A stretch of 7,574 bases of DNA from an uncultured Erysipelotrichaceae bacterium. Its GTDB lineage: Bacteria > Bacillota_I > Bacilli_A > RF39 > UBA660. Under the pieces are notes generated by a model that saw only the letters and a program-made list of their open reading frames with translations, did not search any database and was not told the origin of the DNA. This document shows positions 1 through 6,049 of this stretch, piece by piece; positions within the stretch are counted from its first letter, which is position 1; each line of letters begins with the position of its first letter. The stretch is taken from contig CADBMO010000106.1 in the NCBI GenBank assembly GCA_902795755.1, forward strand, positions 1 to 7,574. Direction: 5' to 3'. A program made the translations under genes and the position numbers.

Positions 1-696
1 GTATCTAATTTTGCTAATAAAATATTTGTATCTTTTAAATCTAGTATTGAAAAATTAGATGATGATACTAAAAAGAAATGCATTTATACTGGTAACCCAT
101 GCTCTGATGCCGCAAAAGATGTTACAGCAGCAAAAAAGGAAGAATTTGGACTATCACCTAGTAAAAAACTAGTATTAATCGTAATGGGTTCTTTAGGGTC
201 TAAAACGGTAAACGAAAAGATGAAAAAGATACTTACTTTATACAATAATAAAGATTATGAGGTGTTATTTGTTACTGGTAAAAACTATTATGATGAATAT
301 AAAAATAATAAGTATACTAAAAACATTAAAATAGTTCCATACGTTGATAATATGGTAAGGCTACTTAAAAAAGTAGATTGTTTTATAACTAGAGCAGGAG
401 CATCTACCCTAAGTGAAATATGTGCTTTAAAAGTGCCATCTATTTTAATACCTAGTCCTTATGTTACTGAAAATCATCAATATAAAAACGCAATGGATCT
501 TGTAAATAAGGATGCTGCAATGATTTTAGAAGAAAAGGACTTAGAAGGAGACACACTACTTAGAATGAGTGAAAAAATACTTAATGATAAGTTATTTACA
601 AACAAGTTAAAAAAGAATTTAGAGTTATTTAAAACTGAAGATGCTTGTAAAATGATATATGATGTTGTGGTAAAGACGGTGAATAAAAATGAATGA
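1..696 (+). CDS. murG: MurG, lipid II-forming UDP-GlcNAc transferase (5'-truncated by window edge)
   Basis: MurG transfers GlcNAc from UDP-GlcNAc to lipid I, giving lipid II, at the inner face of the membrane. The reading frame is open from base 1, so the gene enters from the left. The 231 residues visible are the C-terminal Rossmann half of a GT-B enzyme that is usually about 360 residues long; roughly 130 residues are missing. Seen in order (window residue numbers): a YTGNP motif at 29-33, a GSLGS glycine loop at 63-67, PYVDNM at 113-118, RAGASTLSE at 131-139, PSILIPSP at 146-153, and HQ..NA at 159-164. The last three form the family's UDP-GlcNAc pocket, including the Glu that binds the ribose. 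Oddities: the common GNPVR motif reads GNPCS, and the first Gly of GGSxGA is Met. It ends in TGA, overlapping murB by 8 nt. The ATG at 184 is internal, not a start. Confidence 0.93.
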   Translation, partial: VSNFANKIFVSFKSSIEKLDDDTKKKCIYTGNPCSDAAKDVTAAKKEEFGLSPSKKLVLIVMGSLGSKTVNEKMKKILTLYNNKDYEVLFVTGKNYYDEYKNNKYTKNIKIVPYVDNMVRLLKKVDCFITRAGASTLSEICALKVPSILIPSPYVTENHQYKNAMDLVNKDAAMILEEKDLEGDTLLRMSEKILNDKLFTNKLKKNLELFKTEDACKMIYDVVVKTVNKNE

Positions 697-1594
697 TGTT
701 GTTAAGTTTATAAAAAATAATAAAATAGGTAAAATTAAAGAAAATGCAAGTCTTGTTGCTTTTACTACTTATAAAGTAGGAGGTAATGCTAAGGTTATAG
801 TATATCCTAAGGATACTGAAAAACTAATTATGTTATTAAATTATTTGTATGAAAATAATATAAAGCATAAAATACTTGGTTTTGGTTCTAATTTAATTTT
901 TTCAGATAAAGAATACGATGGAGTGTTAATTAAGCTTGATAATTTTAATAAATTAGAAATTAATGGTAACGTAATAAACGTAGGTGCTGGTTATAGCCTA
1001 ATTAAATTATCTATGGAAGCGTATAAACATGGACTTACTGGTCTTGAGTTTGCCGCTGGTATTCCTGGGACAATTGGAGGAGCATGTTTTATGAATGCGG
1101 GGGCTTATAAATCTGATATGGGTTATATTGTAAAAAGTATAAAAGTTTTAACACCTGAATTGGAAATAAAAACTTTATATAACAAGGATTTACATTATAA
1201 GTATCGTACTTCGTTTTTAAAAGATAATACTAATTATATATGTTTAGAAGCTACTATAAAACTAAACTATGGTGATAAAAAAGCAATTAAAGAATTAATG
1301 GATAACAGAAGACAAAGAAGGGTAAATGAACAACCACTTAATTATCCTTCAGCTGGTTCAGTGTTTAGAAACCCAGAAGGTAATTATGCTGGTAAGTTAA
1401 TTGAGGATAGTGGACTTAAAGGTTATAAAATAGGTGGCGCTGAAGTAAGTGAAAAACACGCTAACTTCATAATAAACACTGGTAAAGCAAAAGCAAGTGA
1501 TGTTAAAGACTTAATTAATTATGTCCATGACAAAGTAAAAGAGAATTATGATATAGATTTAAAAATAGAACAAGAATTTGTAAATTGGGAATGA
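689..1594 (+). CDS. murB: MurB, UDP-N-acetylenolpyruvoylglucosamine reductase
   Basis: MurB is a cytoplasmic FAD enzyme that reduces UDP-GlcNAc-enolpyruvate with NADPH to UDP-MurNAc, the second committed step of peptidoglycan synthesis. The protein has 301 residues, normal for the shorter Gram-positive type. The FAD-binding domain is visible as TTYKVGG (26-32), LGFGSNL (63-69) and the AGIPGTIGG..MNAGAY block (123-140). The substrate domain carries YRTSFL (172-177) and AGSVFRNP (222-229). By family alignment the catalytic residues are Arg173, Ser224 (proton donor) and a Glu in the IEQEF motif (294 or 296). The ATG overlaps the end of murG by 8 nt and has only a weak upstream purine stretch, so translation is probably coupled to murG. 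The gene is intact and ends in TGA, 4 nt before ftsQ/divIB. Confidence 0.96.
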   Translation: MNDVVKFIKNNKIGKIKENASLVAFTTYKVGGNAKVIVYPKDTEKLIMLLNYLYENNIKHKILGFGSNLIFSDKEYDGVLIKLDNFNKLEINGNVINVGAGYSLIKLSMEAYKHGLTGLEFAAGIPGTIGGACFMNAGAYKSDMGYIVKSIKVLTPELEIKTLYNKDLHYKYRTSFLKDNTNYICLEATIKLNYGDKKAIKELMDNRRQRRVNEQPLNYPSAGSVFRNPEGNYAGKLIEDSGLKGYKIGGAEVSEKHANFIINTGKAKASDVKDLINYVHDKVKENYDIDLKIEQEFVNWE

Positions 1595-1598
1595 TACT

Positions 1599-2279
1599 AT
1601 GGCAAAAAAACAAGAAAAAAAGAAGAAGAGGAAAAGATTAAGAGTTGGAAGATTACTTTTATTATTAATACTATTAGGAGGTATTGGTTATTTGCTTTAT
1701 CGCTATGTTGATATACCAATATTAAGTATTAAAGTTACAGGTAATAACATACTAACAGATCAAGAAATAATTGAACAAGCAGATTTAGAAGATTATGATT
1801 CTTTTTTCTCATCTGTAACGTTAGTTATAAAAAATAAGTTAAAAAAGAATTTTTATATTAAAGATGCAAAAGTAACTAAAGGATTTTTATCTATAAAGAT
1901 AAAAGTAATCGAAGATAAAGTTTTATACATAAATAAAGATACCGGTGAAAAAGTTTCATTAACTGGTAAGAAAAAAGATGATAAAGAATTATGTGTACCG
2001 TATTTATCTAATGTAGTACCAGATAAAAAAATAAAGGGATTTAATAAAGCTATGAGTAAAATAGATGATGAAATATTATGTAAAATGTCAGAGATTAAAT
2101 ATGATCCTAACGATATTGATAAGGACAGATATTTTGTTTATATGGATGATGGAAATAGTGTTTATTTAACTGTTAATAAATTTAAGAAAATTAATAATTA
2201 TAATACGATTTTAGAAAACGTAGGGAAGCAAAATGGTATTTTGTATTTAGACTATGGTGATTATTTTAAAGCTTATTAA
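1599..2279 (+). CDS. divIB: FtsQ/DivIB-type cell division protein
   Basis: DivIB/FtsQ is a bitopic membrane protein that joins FtsL and DivIC in the divisome and helps activate septal wall synthesis. At 226 residues it is somewhat shorter than B. subtilis DivIB. Seen: a very basic cytoplasmic N-terminus (1-18, mostly Lys/Arg), one membrane segment (about 19-37), then a POTRA domain opening with IPILSIKVTGNNILTDQEI (39-57). A beta domain follows to the end, with a final GILYLDYGDYFK strand (213-224) typical of the family. The extracytoplasmic part contains exactly two cysteines, Cys132 and Cys161. The position after murG-murB is the standard Bacillus one and supports the call more than sequence identity does. 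The start has a weak GGGA site. The stop codon sits inside the terminator hairpin at 2268-2294, so the operon ends here. Confidence 0.88.
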   Translation: MAKKQEKKKKRKRLRVGRLLLLLILLGGIGYLLYRYVDIPILSIKVTGNNILTDQEIIEQADLEDYDSFFSSVTLVIKNKLKKNFYIKDAKVTKGFLSIKIKVIEDKVLYINKDTGEKVSLTGKKKDDKELCVPYLSNVVPDKKIKGFNKAMSKIDDEILCKMSEIKYDPNDIDKDRYFVYMDDGNSVYLTVNKFKKINNYNTILENVGKQNGILYLDYGDYFKAY

Positions 2280-2294
2280 TTAATAAGCTTTTTT
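2268..2294 (+). terminator. Rho-independent terminator overlapping the divIB stop codon
   Basis: A perfect 24-nt palindrome (2268-2291) folds to a 10-bp stem AAAGCTTATT/AATAAGCTTT with an AATT loop. It is followed by a run of six T (2289-2294), partly shared with the stem. The last sense codons and the TAA of divIB lie in the left arm and loop. The stem is AT-rich, so termination may be only partial. It is the end of the murG-murB-divIB unit in this window. Confidence 0.75.
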
Positions 2295-2295
2295 A

Positions 2296-2324
2296 TTGAT
2301 TTTTATCATTGTCTTTTATATAAT
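2296..2324 (+). promoter_or_regulatory. Sigma-A-type promoter for the repeat-protein gene
   Basis: TTGATT (-35, 2296-2301), a 17-nt spacer, then TATAAT (-10, 2319-2324). This is a near-consensus housekeeping promoter starting one base after the T-run of the divIB terminator. The expected transcript start is around 2331-2332, leaving a leader of only about 12-13 nt that consists almost entirely of the ribosome site. Confidence 0.7.
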
Positions 2325-2333
2325 TATGATAGT

Positions 2334-2339
2334 AGGTGA
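2334..2339 (+). promoter_or_regulatory. Ribosome binding site fixing the start at 2344
   Basis: AGGTGA lies 4 nt before the ATG at 2344, matching the 3' half of the AGGAGGTGATC consensus. The upstream in-frame TTG at 2296 is part of the -35 box, and the ATG at 2326 has no ribosome site and lies before the expected transcript start. The start at 2344 is therefore preferred. Confidence 0.75.
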
Positions 2340-2343
2340 CGTT

Positions 2344-3558
2344 ATGAAAGAAAAAAATAATAAATTAACAATTATTATTGTAGCGATTATTTTGACGCTA
2401 TTAGCTTTATTAATTATCCTTTTTTGCATACATAAAGGTAATAATAAAAACGTTAACTCAACAACTACTATGACAAAAAAAGAAAAAGTAGTGTGGAGCA
2501 CGCCTACCGGTAATAATGGAACAATTAATATTTATTATGATAGTTTAAATAATAAACTACTAATTCCTGATAATAAAGAATTGGATGATGCATTATCTAC
2601 TGATAAAAATTATAAATTAAAATATGTTTATAAATGTAGTAATAGTGATTGCAAATCTATTGGTATATATGAGGATTTAGGTTATGTATTAATAAATGAT
2701 GGAGGGTATATTTTATATAATTATAAAAATGATTTGTTTTCTAAGATTAATATAAACGAGACTGGTTATAAATCAATTAAACCTATATATTTTTCAAAAA
2801 AAATATATGGTTATTTACTAATTAATGAAGATAATACTATAGCATTATATAATAATGTTTTAAACAAGATAATAACTGATTATAAATACAAATTAAATAG
2901 TACTTATGATTATTCATTTTCACCAGAGATAATTGATAATAATTATATTATGCTTGATGATAATAACACTTATCATTTAATAGATTTTAAAACCGGAAAA
3001 GAAAAACATACAAATAACATTCAAGATTATGAACTATCTGCTGTTTGTGAAAATGGTAATGTTTATTACATAAAAAAATACGTTAATGAAATTAGCCACG
3101 TTGAAATATGTAATAGAAATCTTAAACCTATTATAAAAGGAAAATATACTAATTATAGCATAAATTCAAAAGGAAATGTTATTGTAGAAACTAAGGATAA
3201 TAAATATAGTATTTATAATAAAAAAGGTACTTTAATTAAAACTAGTAAAGAGTATATTCGACTATATAACATAGTAAATGATTATATTATTGTGCTAGAT
3301 TCTGATAACTATATAAAAATTGTTGATTATGATGGTAGAGTTCTAGCAAAATTTATTAAAAATAGTGATAATATTGTTGTACATAATGAAATATCTGGAA
3401 TAAGAAAAAAGGGTGCCTCATCACAAGTTTTTGTAATTATAGAAAATGCAGAATTAGAGGAGGGTGTGGTCGGAAAGTATACGGAGTATTATTATGATTC
3501 AAAAACAAAGAAAAGTGATTCCATAAAACTATATAATATTGATGATTATAAATTATAG
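2344..3558 (+). CDS. Membrane-anchored protein with propeller-like beta repeats, function unknown
   Basis: I do not recognise the family. From the ATG at 2344 the protein has 404 residues: a short basic cytoplasmic end (MKEKNNK), one membrane helix (about 9-28), a polar Asn/Thr linker (32-46), and a large domain that should lie outside the membrane. No lipobox is evident; Cys28 sits at the end of the helix without a clear lipoprotein motif. The domain shows about six repeats of one pattern: a hydrophobic strand, Asn/Asp-rich turn, a strand of the type Y-x-[LI]-[YIV]-[ND], a turn, then a further strand. They lie near residues 112-134, 155-182, 200-226, 238-268, 277-302 and 313-338. This suggests a beta-propeller or WG-repeat-like fold (inference). 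A KCSNSDCK cysteine pair is at 97-103. The gene is a single transcription unit between divIB and ftsA, where Bacillus has ylxW-ylxX-sbp, so a division or envelope role is plausible but unproven. It is very rich in Asn, Tyr, Ile and Lys. Confidence 0.85.
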   Translation: MKEKNNKLTIIIVAIILTLLALLIILFCIHKGNNKNVNSTTTMTKKEKVVWSTPTGNNGTINIYYDSLNNKLLIPDNKELDDALSTDKNYKLKYVYKCSNSDCKSIGIYEDLGYVLINDGGYILYNYKNDLFSKININETGYKSIKPIYFSKKIYGYLLINEDNTIALYNNVLNKIITDYKYKLNSTYDYSFSPEIIDNNYIMLDDNNTYHLIDFKTGKEKHTNNIQDYELSAVCENGNVYYIKKYVNEISHVEICNRNLKPIIKGKYTNYSINSKGNVIVETKDNKYSIYNKKGTLIKTSKEYIRLYNIVNDYIIVLDSDNYIKIVDYDGRVLAKFIKNSDNIVVHNEISGIRKKGASSQVFVIIENAELEEGVVGKYTEYYYDSKTKKSDSIKLYNIDDYKL

Positions 3559-3586
3559 AAGGCAAATATTAATTTGCCTTCTTTTT
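3557..3586 (+). terminator. Strong Rho-independent terminator after the repeat-protein gene
   Basis: An 11-bp perfect stem (AGAAGGCAAAT at 3557-3567 pairing with ATTTGCCTTCT at 3572-3582) closes a 4-nt ATTA loop and runs into five T (3582-3586). The TAG stop codon of the upstream gene overlaps the base of the stem. It separates this gene from ftsA-ftsZ. Confidence 0.88.
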
Positions 3587-3596
3587 AATTTAGGCT

Positions 3597-3624
3597 TTGA
3601 AAAAAATGAATTATATTGTATAAT
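3597..3624 (+). promoter_or_regulatory. Sigma-A-type promoter for ftsA-ftsZ
   Basis: TTGAAA (3597-3602), a 16-nt spacer and a perfect TATAAT (3619-3624). The expected transcript start is near 3631, giving a leader of about 25 nt. An AAAGGAG ribosome site follows at 3641-3647, 8 nt before the ftsA ATG. It is the only promoter-like sequence between the upstream terminator and ftsA. Confidence 0.75.
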
Positions 3625-3655
3625 GTTATTGTACTAAAATAAAGGAGCGTTTGGT

Positions 3656-4906
3656 ATGAAGAAGATTTATACTTGTATTGATATTGCATCTGATACCATT
3701 AGAATACTTGTTAGTGAGTATTATATGGGAAAATATAATACTTTAGCGGTTACTTCAATTAGAAGTAAAGGCGTTCAAAATGGTATTATAATTAACGAAG
3801 ATGCATTGTTAGAGAGAATTGAAGAGGCTATAAAAGATATTAATTCAAGAATTAATGTACCAATTAAAAAGGCAATTTTAACCATACCATCCGTGGGAGC
3901 AGAGTATAATTTAGTGCATGGTAATGTTCCAATTGTAAATGATGAAAAGATGGTTACACAAAAAGATGTTATAAGAGTGCAAAATGCTGTTATAAAAGAT
4001 ACTCAACCTAATATGGAACTGGTTGATGTAACCCCAATTGATTTTACGATTTATGAAAATGGATCTGAAATTGAAACATTAAAGGATCCAAAAAACAAAA
4101 TATGTGATAGGTTAGCAATACGTGCTATGGTTGTAACTCTTCCAAAAGCAACGGTTACATCTTATGTAAAGGTTGTAGAAAAAGCAGGTATTGAAGTTGT
4201 TGATATTGTATTAGATGCTATTGCAGATTTTGAAGAATCTAAAGATGAAGATATGGAAAGTGACATGTCTGCAGTAATAAACTTGGGTAAAGATGTAAGT
4301 AGTATATCAGTATTTAACAAAGGAATAATTGTTAATTCTAAAGTATTAAAAAATGGTACTAGAATAATCGATAATGATATTTCTTATGTATATTATTTAT
4401 CTAAAAAGGCATCTAGAAAAGCAAAAGAAACGTTTGGTGTTGCACATCCTAAGTATGCTAACAAAACAGAAACGTATGAGGTAAAAGATATTAACGATAA
4501 ATTAGTTAAGATTAATCAATATGAATTATCACAAATGATTAATAAAAGGCTTACTGAATTATTAAATCTTGCAAAAAATGAATTAAAGGTATTAACAAAT
4601 AAACAAATTCGTTATATAATGGTATTAGGTGGTATTATAGATATGCCAGCAATTAATATTGTTGTACAAGATGTGTTAGGCGAGTATGCTAAAACTTATA
4701 CTATGAATACTTTAGGTATAAGAAAAGGTAGATATGTAACAGTATCTGGAGCGATTAAACATTTTGTTAAAAAAATAAACTTTATGAGGAAAGAATATTC
4801 AATGTTTACAGACGAAGATATAGAAAATCTCGTTCATAATAAAGTTAGAATAGGTAGAAGTAACTCAGTATTTGGAAGATTTTTTAGTTACTTTTTCGAT
4901 AATTAA
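3656..4906 (+). CDS. ftsA: FtsA-like actin-fold cell division protein with degenerate nucleotide motifs
   Basis: FtsA is the actin-fold protein that tethers FtsZ filaments to the membrane and recruits later divisome proteins. The 416-residue length matches the family (about 410-440). The layout is right: an opening strand CIDIASDTIRILVSE (7-21), the SHS2/1C region (about 84-165, after AILTIPS), the second actin half from 205, LGGIIDMPAI (324-333), and an amphipathic C-terminal tail SVFGRFFSYFF (404-414) fitting the membrane-targeting helix. The nucleotide motifs are poor: phosphate-1, usually DxG[ST], reads DIAS (9-12); phosphate-2, usually DxGGGTTD, reads NLGKDVSS (209-216), losing its leading Asp and the glycine run; the usual GG..IT.DI reads NGTRIIDNDI (233-242). 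ATP binding may be weak or absent (inference). The AAAGGAG site at 3641 fixes the start. The ftsZ ribosome site overlaps its stop, so the two are co-translated. The position before ftsZ makes the call safe. Confidence 0.9.
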   Translation: MKKIYTCIDIASDTIRILVSEYYMGKYNTLAVTSIRSKGVQNGIIINEDALLERIEEAIKDINSRINVPIKKAILTIPSVGAEYNLVHGNVPIVNDEKMVTQKDVIRVQNAVIKDTQPNMELVDVTPIDFTIYENGSEIETLKDPKNKICDRLAIRAMVVTLPKATVTSYVKVVEKAGIEVVDIVLDAIADFEESKDEDMESDMSAVINLGKDVSSISVFNKGIIVNSKVLKNGTRIIDNDISYVYYLSKKASRKAKETFGVAHPKYANKTETYEVKDINDKLVKINQYELSQMINKRLTELLNLAKNELKVLTNKQIRYIMVLGGIIDMPAINIVVQDVLGEYAKTYTMNTLGIRKGRYVTVSGAIKHFVKKINFMRKEYSMFTDEDIENLVHNKVRIGRSNSVFGRFFSYFFDN

Positions 4907-4911
4907 GGAGG
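4905..4911 (+). promoter_or_regulatory. ftsZ ribosome binding site overlapping the ftsA stop
   Basis: A perfect AAGGAGG begins in the TAA stop of ftsA and ends 7 nt before the ftsZ ATG at 4919. The overlap places ftsA termination on the ftsZ initiation site, as expected for a coupled pair. The strength of the site fits the need for much more FtsZ than FtsA. Confidence 0.9.
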
Positions 4912-4918
4912 ATGTAAT

Positions 4919-5995
4919 ATGTTTGGATTACCAGTTGATCAATTAGCAAAAATTAAAGTAGTTGGTGTTGGTGGTGGCGGTGGAAACGCTGTTAACCGTA
5001 TGATAGAATGTGGAGTTAGGGGTGTTGAGTTTATTGTTGCGAATACTGATTTGCAAGTACTTAATAGTTCTAAAGCCGAAACAAAAATACAAATAGGTCC
5101 TAAAGTAACAAGCGGTTTAGGTGCAGGTGGAAGACCAGAAGTTGGTAGAGAAGCTGCTATGGAGTCTAAAAAAGAAATTGAAAACTGTTTAAAGGGTGCT
5201 GACATGGTATTTATCACTTGTGGTATGGGTGGTGGAACTGGTACGGGTGCAGCTCCTGTTATTGCAGAAATCGCTCAAAGTATTGGAGCACTAACTGTAG
5301 CTATTGTTACTAAACCATTTAGTTTTGAAGGTAAGAAAAGAATGGCTCAAGCTATTGCTGGATTATCTGAACTTAAAGCTAACGTTGATACTTTAATTGT
5401 TATTCCAAATGATCGTTTAAGAGAAATTATAGATAAATCTACACCTATGGTACAAGCATTCCATGAAGTTGATAACGTACTTCATAGAGGTGTACAATCA
5501 ATATCTGATTTAATAGCTGTAACCGGTTTAATAAATCTTGATTTTGCTGACGTAAAAGCTGTTATGGAAAAGAGCGGTAACGCTTTAATAGGTATTGGTA
5601 TGGGTACTGGTGAAAATAGAGCTGTAGAAGCTGCAAAACAAGCTGTATCTAGTCCTCTTTTAGAGACAAACATTGCGGGTGCAACAGATGCTATCATAAA
5701 TATTACTGGTGGTGCAAACCTAACATTGTTTGAGGCAGAAGATGCTGCAGAAGTTGTTAGATCTACTTCTAATACTGATATAAACACTATATTTGGTGCT
5801 GTTATTAATGAAAATCTAAATGACGAGGTTATCGTTACTGTAATTGCTACAGGATTTGAAAAAGCAACTCCAAGAGTTGCTGAACAAAAACCATCTATGC
5901 AACAAGTTCAAAGGCCAGTTGCACATGAAGAAGATACTGATGACGATGACGATGACGATATTCCAATCTTTTTAAGAAATAGAAAGAATTTTTAA
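4919..5995 (+). CDS. ftsZ: FtsZ, tubulin-like cell division GTPase
   Basis: FtsZ polymerises with GTP into the cytoplasmic Z-ring that organises septation. The protein has 358 residues, a little short because of its linker. Motifs: KVVGVGGGGGNAVNRM (13-28), NTDLQ (42-46), the tubulin signature GGGTGTG (104-110), PFSFEGKKR (133-141), and the T7 loop NLDFAD (206-211). Asp208 and Asp211 in that loop match E. coli Asp209 and Asp212, which complete the GTPase site of the neighbouring subunit. The core ends near 315. A linker of about 30 residues, ending in seven Asp (341-347), leads to the conserved tail DIPIFLRNRKNF, which binds FtsA and, in Bacillota, usually SepF. The Asp run is encoded by tandem GATGAC units. 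The sequence is well conserved, with more GC-containing codons than its neighbours, as usual for a highly expressed gene. It is the second gene of the ftsA-ftsZ operon. Confidence 0.99.
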   Translation: MFGLPVDQLAKIKVVGVGGGGGNAVNRMIECGVRGVEFIVANTDLQVLNSSKAETKIQIGPKVTSGLGAGGRPEVGREAAMESKKEIENCLKGADMVFITCGMGGGTGTGAAPVIAEIAQSIGALTVAIVTKPFSFEGKKRMAQAIAGLSELKANVDTLIVIPNDRLREIIDKSTPMVQAFHEVDNVLHRGVQSISDLIAVTGLINLDFADVKAVMEKSGNALIGIGMGTGENRAVEAAKQAVSSPLLETNIAGATDAIINITGGANLTLFEAEDAAEVVRSTSNTDINTIFGAVINENLNDEVIVTVIATGFEKATPRVAEQKPSMQQVQRPVAHEEDTDDDDDDDIPIFLRNRKNF

Positions 5996-6023
5996 GAATA
6001 CTTGATAAAGTATTCTTTTTTTT
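5994..6023 (+). terminator. Rho-independent terminator after ftsZ
   Basis: A perfect 10-bp stem (AAGAATACTT at 5994-6003 with AAGTATTCTT at 6008-6017) closes a GATA loop and runs into eight T (6016-6023). The left arm begins inside the ftsZ TAA codon. The loop and flanking stem bases also spell the -35 box of the next promoter. Confidence 0.88.
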
Positions 6024-6030
6024 GTAAAAT
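6002..6030 (+). promoter_or_regulatory. Sigma-A-type promoter for the LysR-family gene, inside the ftsZ terminator
   Basis: TTGATA (6002-6007) lies across the terminator's left arm and loop. A 17-nt spacer leads to TAAAAT (6025-6030). The expected transcript start is around 6037, one or two bases before the ribosome site AAGGTGA. The terminator dyad includes ATAC-N8-GTAT around the -35, close to but one base longer than the usual LysR half-site spacing, so autoregulation here is only a possibility. Confidence 0.6.
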
Positions 6031-6037
6031 AAAATGC

Positions 6038-6044
6038 AAGGTGA
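6038..6044 (+). promoter_or_regulatory. Ribosome binding site fixing the regulator start at 6050
   Basis: AAGGTGA ends 5 nt before the ATG at 6050. An upstream in-frame TTG at 6002 would add 16 residues, but it lies in the terminator stem and the -35 box and has no ribosome site. The LysR family normally begins with a short lead into the first helix, as it does from 6050. Confidence 0.85.
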
Positions 6045-6049
6045 TTTTT

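Noticed and set aside
689..1594. Mycoplasma-type code with TGA read as Trp
   Set aside because: MurG and MurB both end at TGA at the expected family length, and Trp in the window is encoded by TGG.
2268..2291. The 24-nt palindrome as a plasmid- or phage-type recombination site
   Set aside because: It overlaps the end of a conserved operon gene, is followed by a T-run, and no integrase or transposase is nearby.
2296..2343. TTG start giving the repeat protein 16 extra, hydrophobic N-terminal residues
   Set aside because: The TTG is the -35 box of the promoter, has no ribosome site, and lies before the expected transcript start. The ATG at 2344 has AGGTGA at the right distance.
2316..2501. Minus-strand frame encoding a hydrophobic peptide opposite the repeat-protein start
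   Set aside because: It is the complement of the AT-rich membrane-anchor codons, covers the promoter, and has no supporting signals.
4939..5787. Open frames on the minus strand opposite ftsZ (4939-5217 and 5482-5787)
   Set aside because: They mirror a highly conserved gene, lack ribosome sites, and have compositions typical of antisense shadows of FtsZ codons.
6002..6049. TTG start giving the LysR-family protein 16 extra residues
   Set aside because: The codon lies in the ftsZ terminator and the -35 box. The ATG at 6050 has AAGGTGA 5 nt upstream and fits the family's usual N-terminus.
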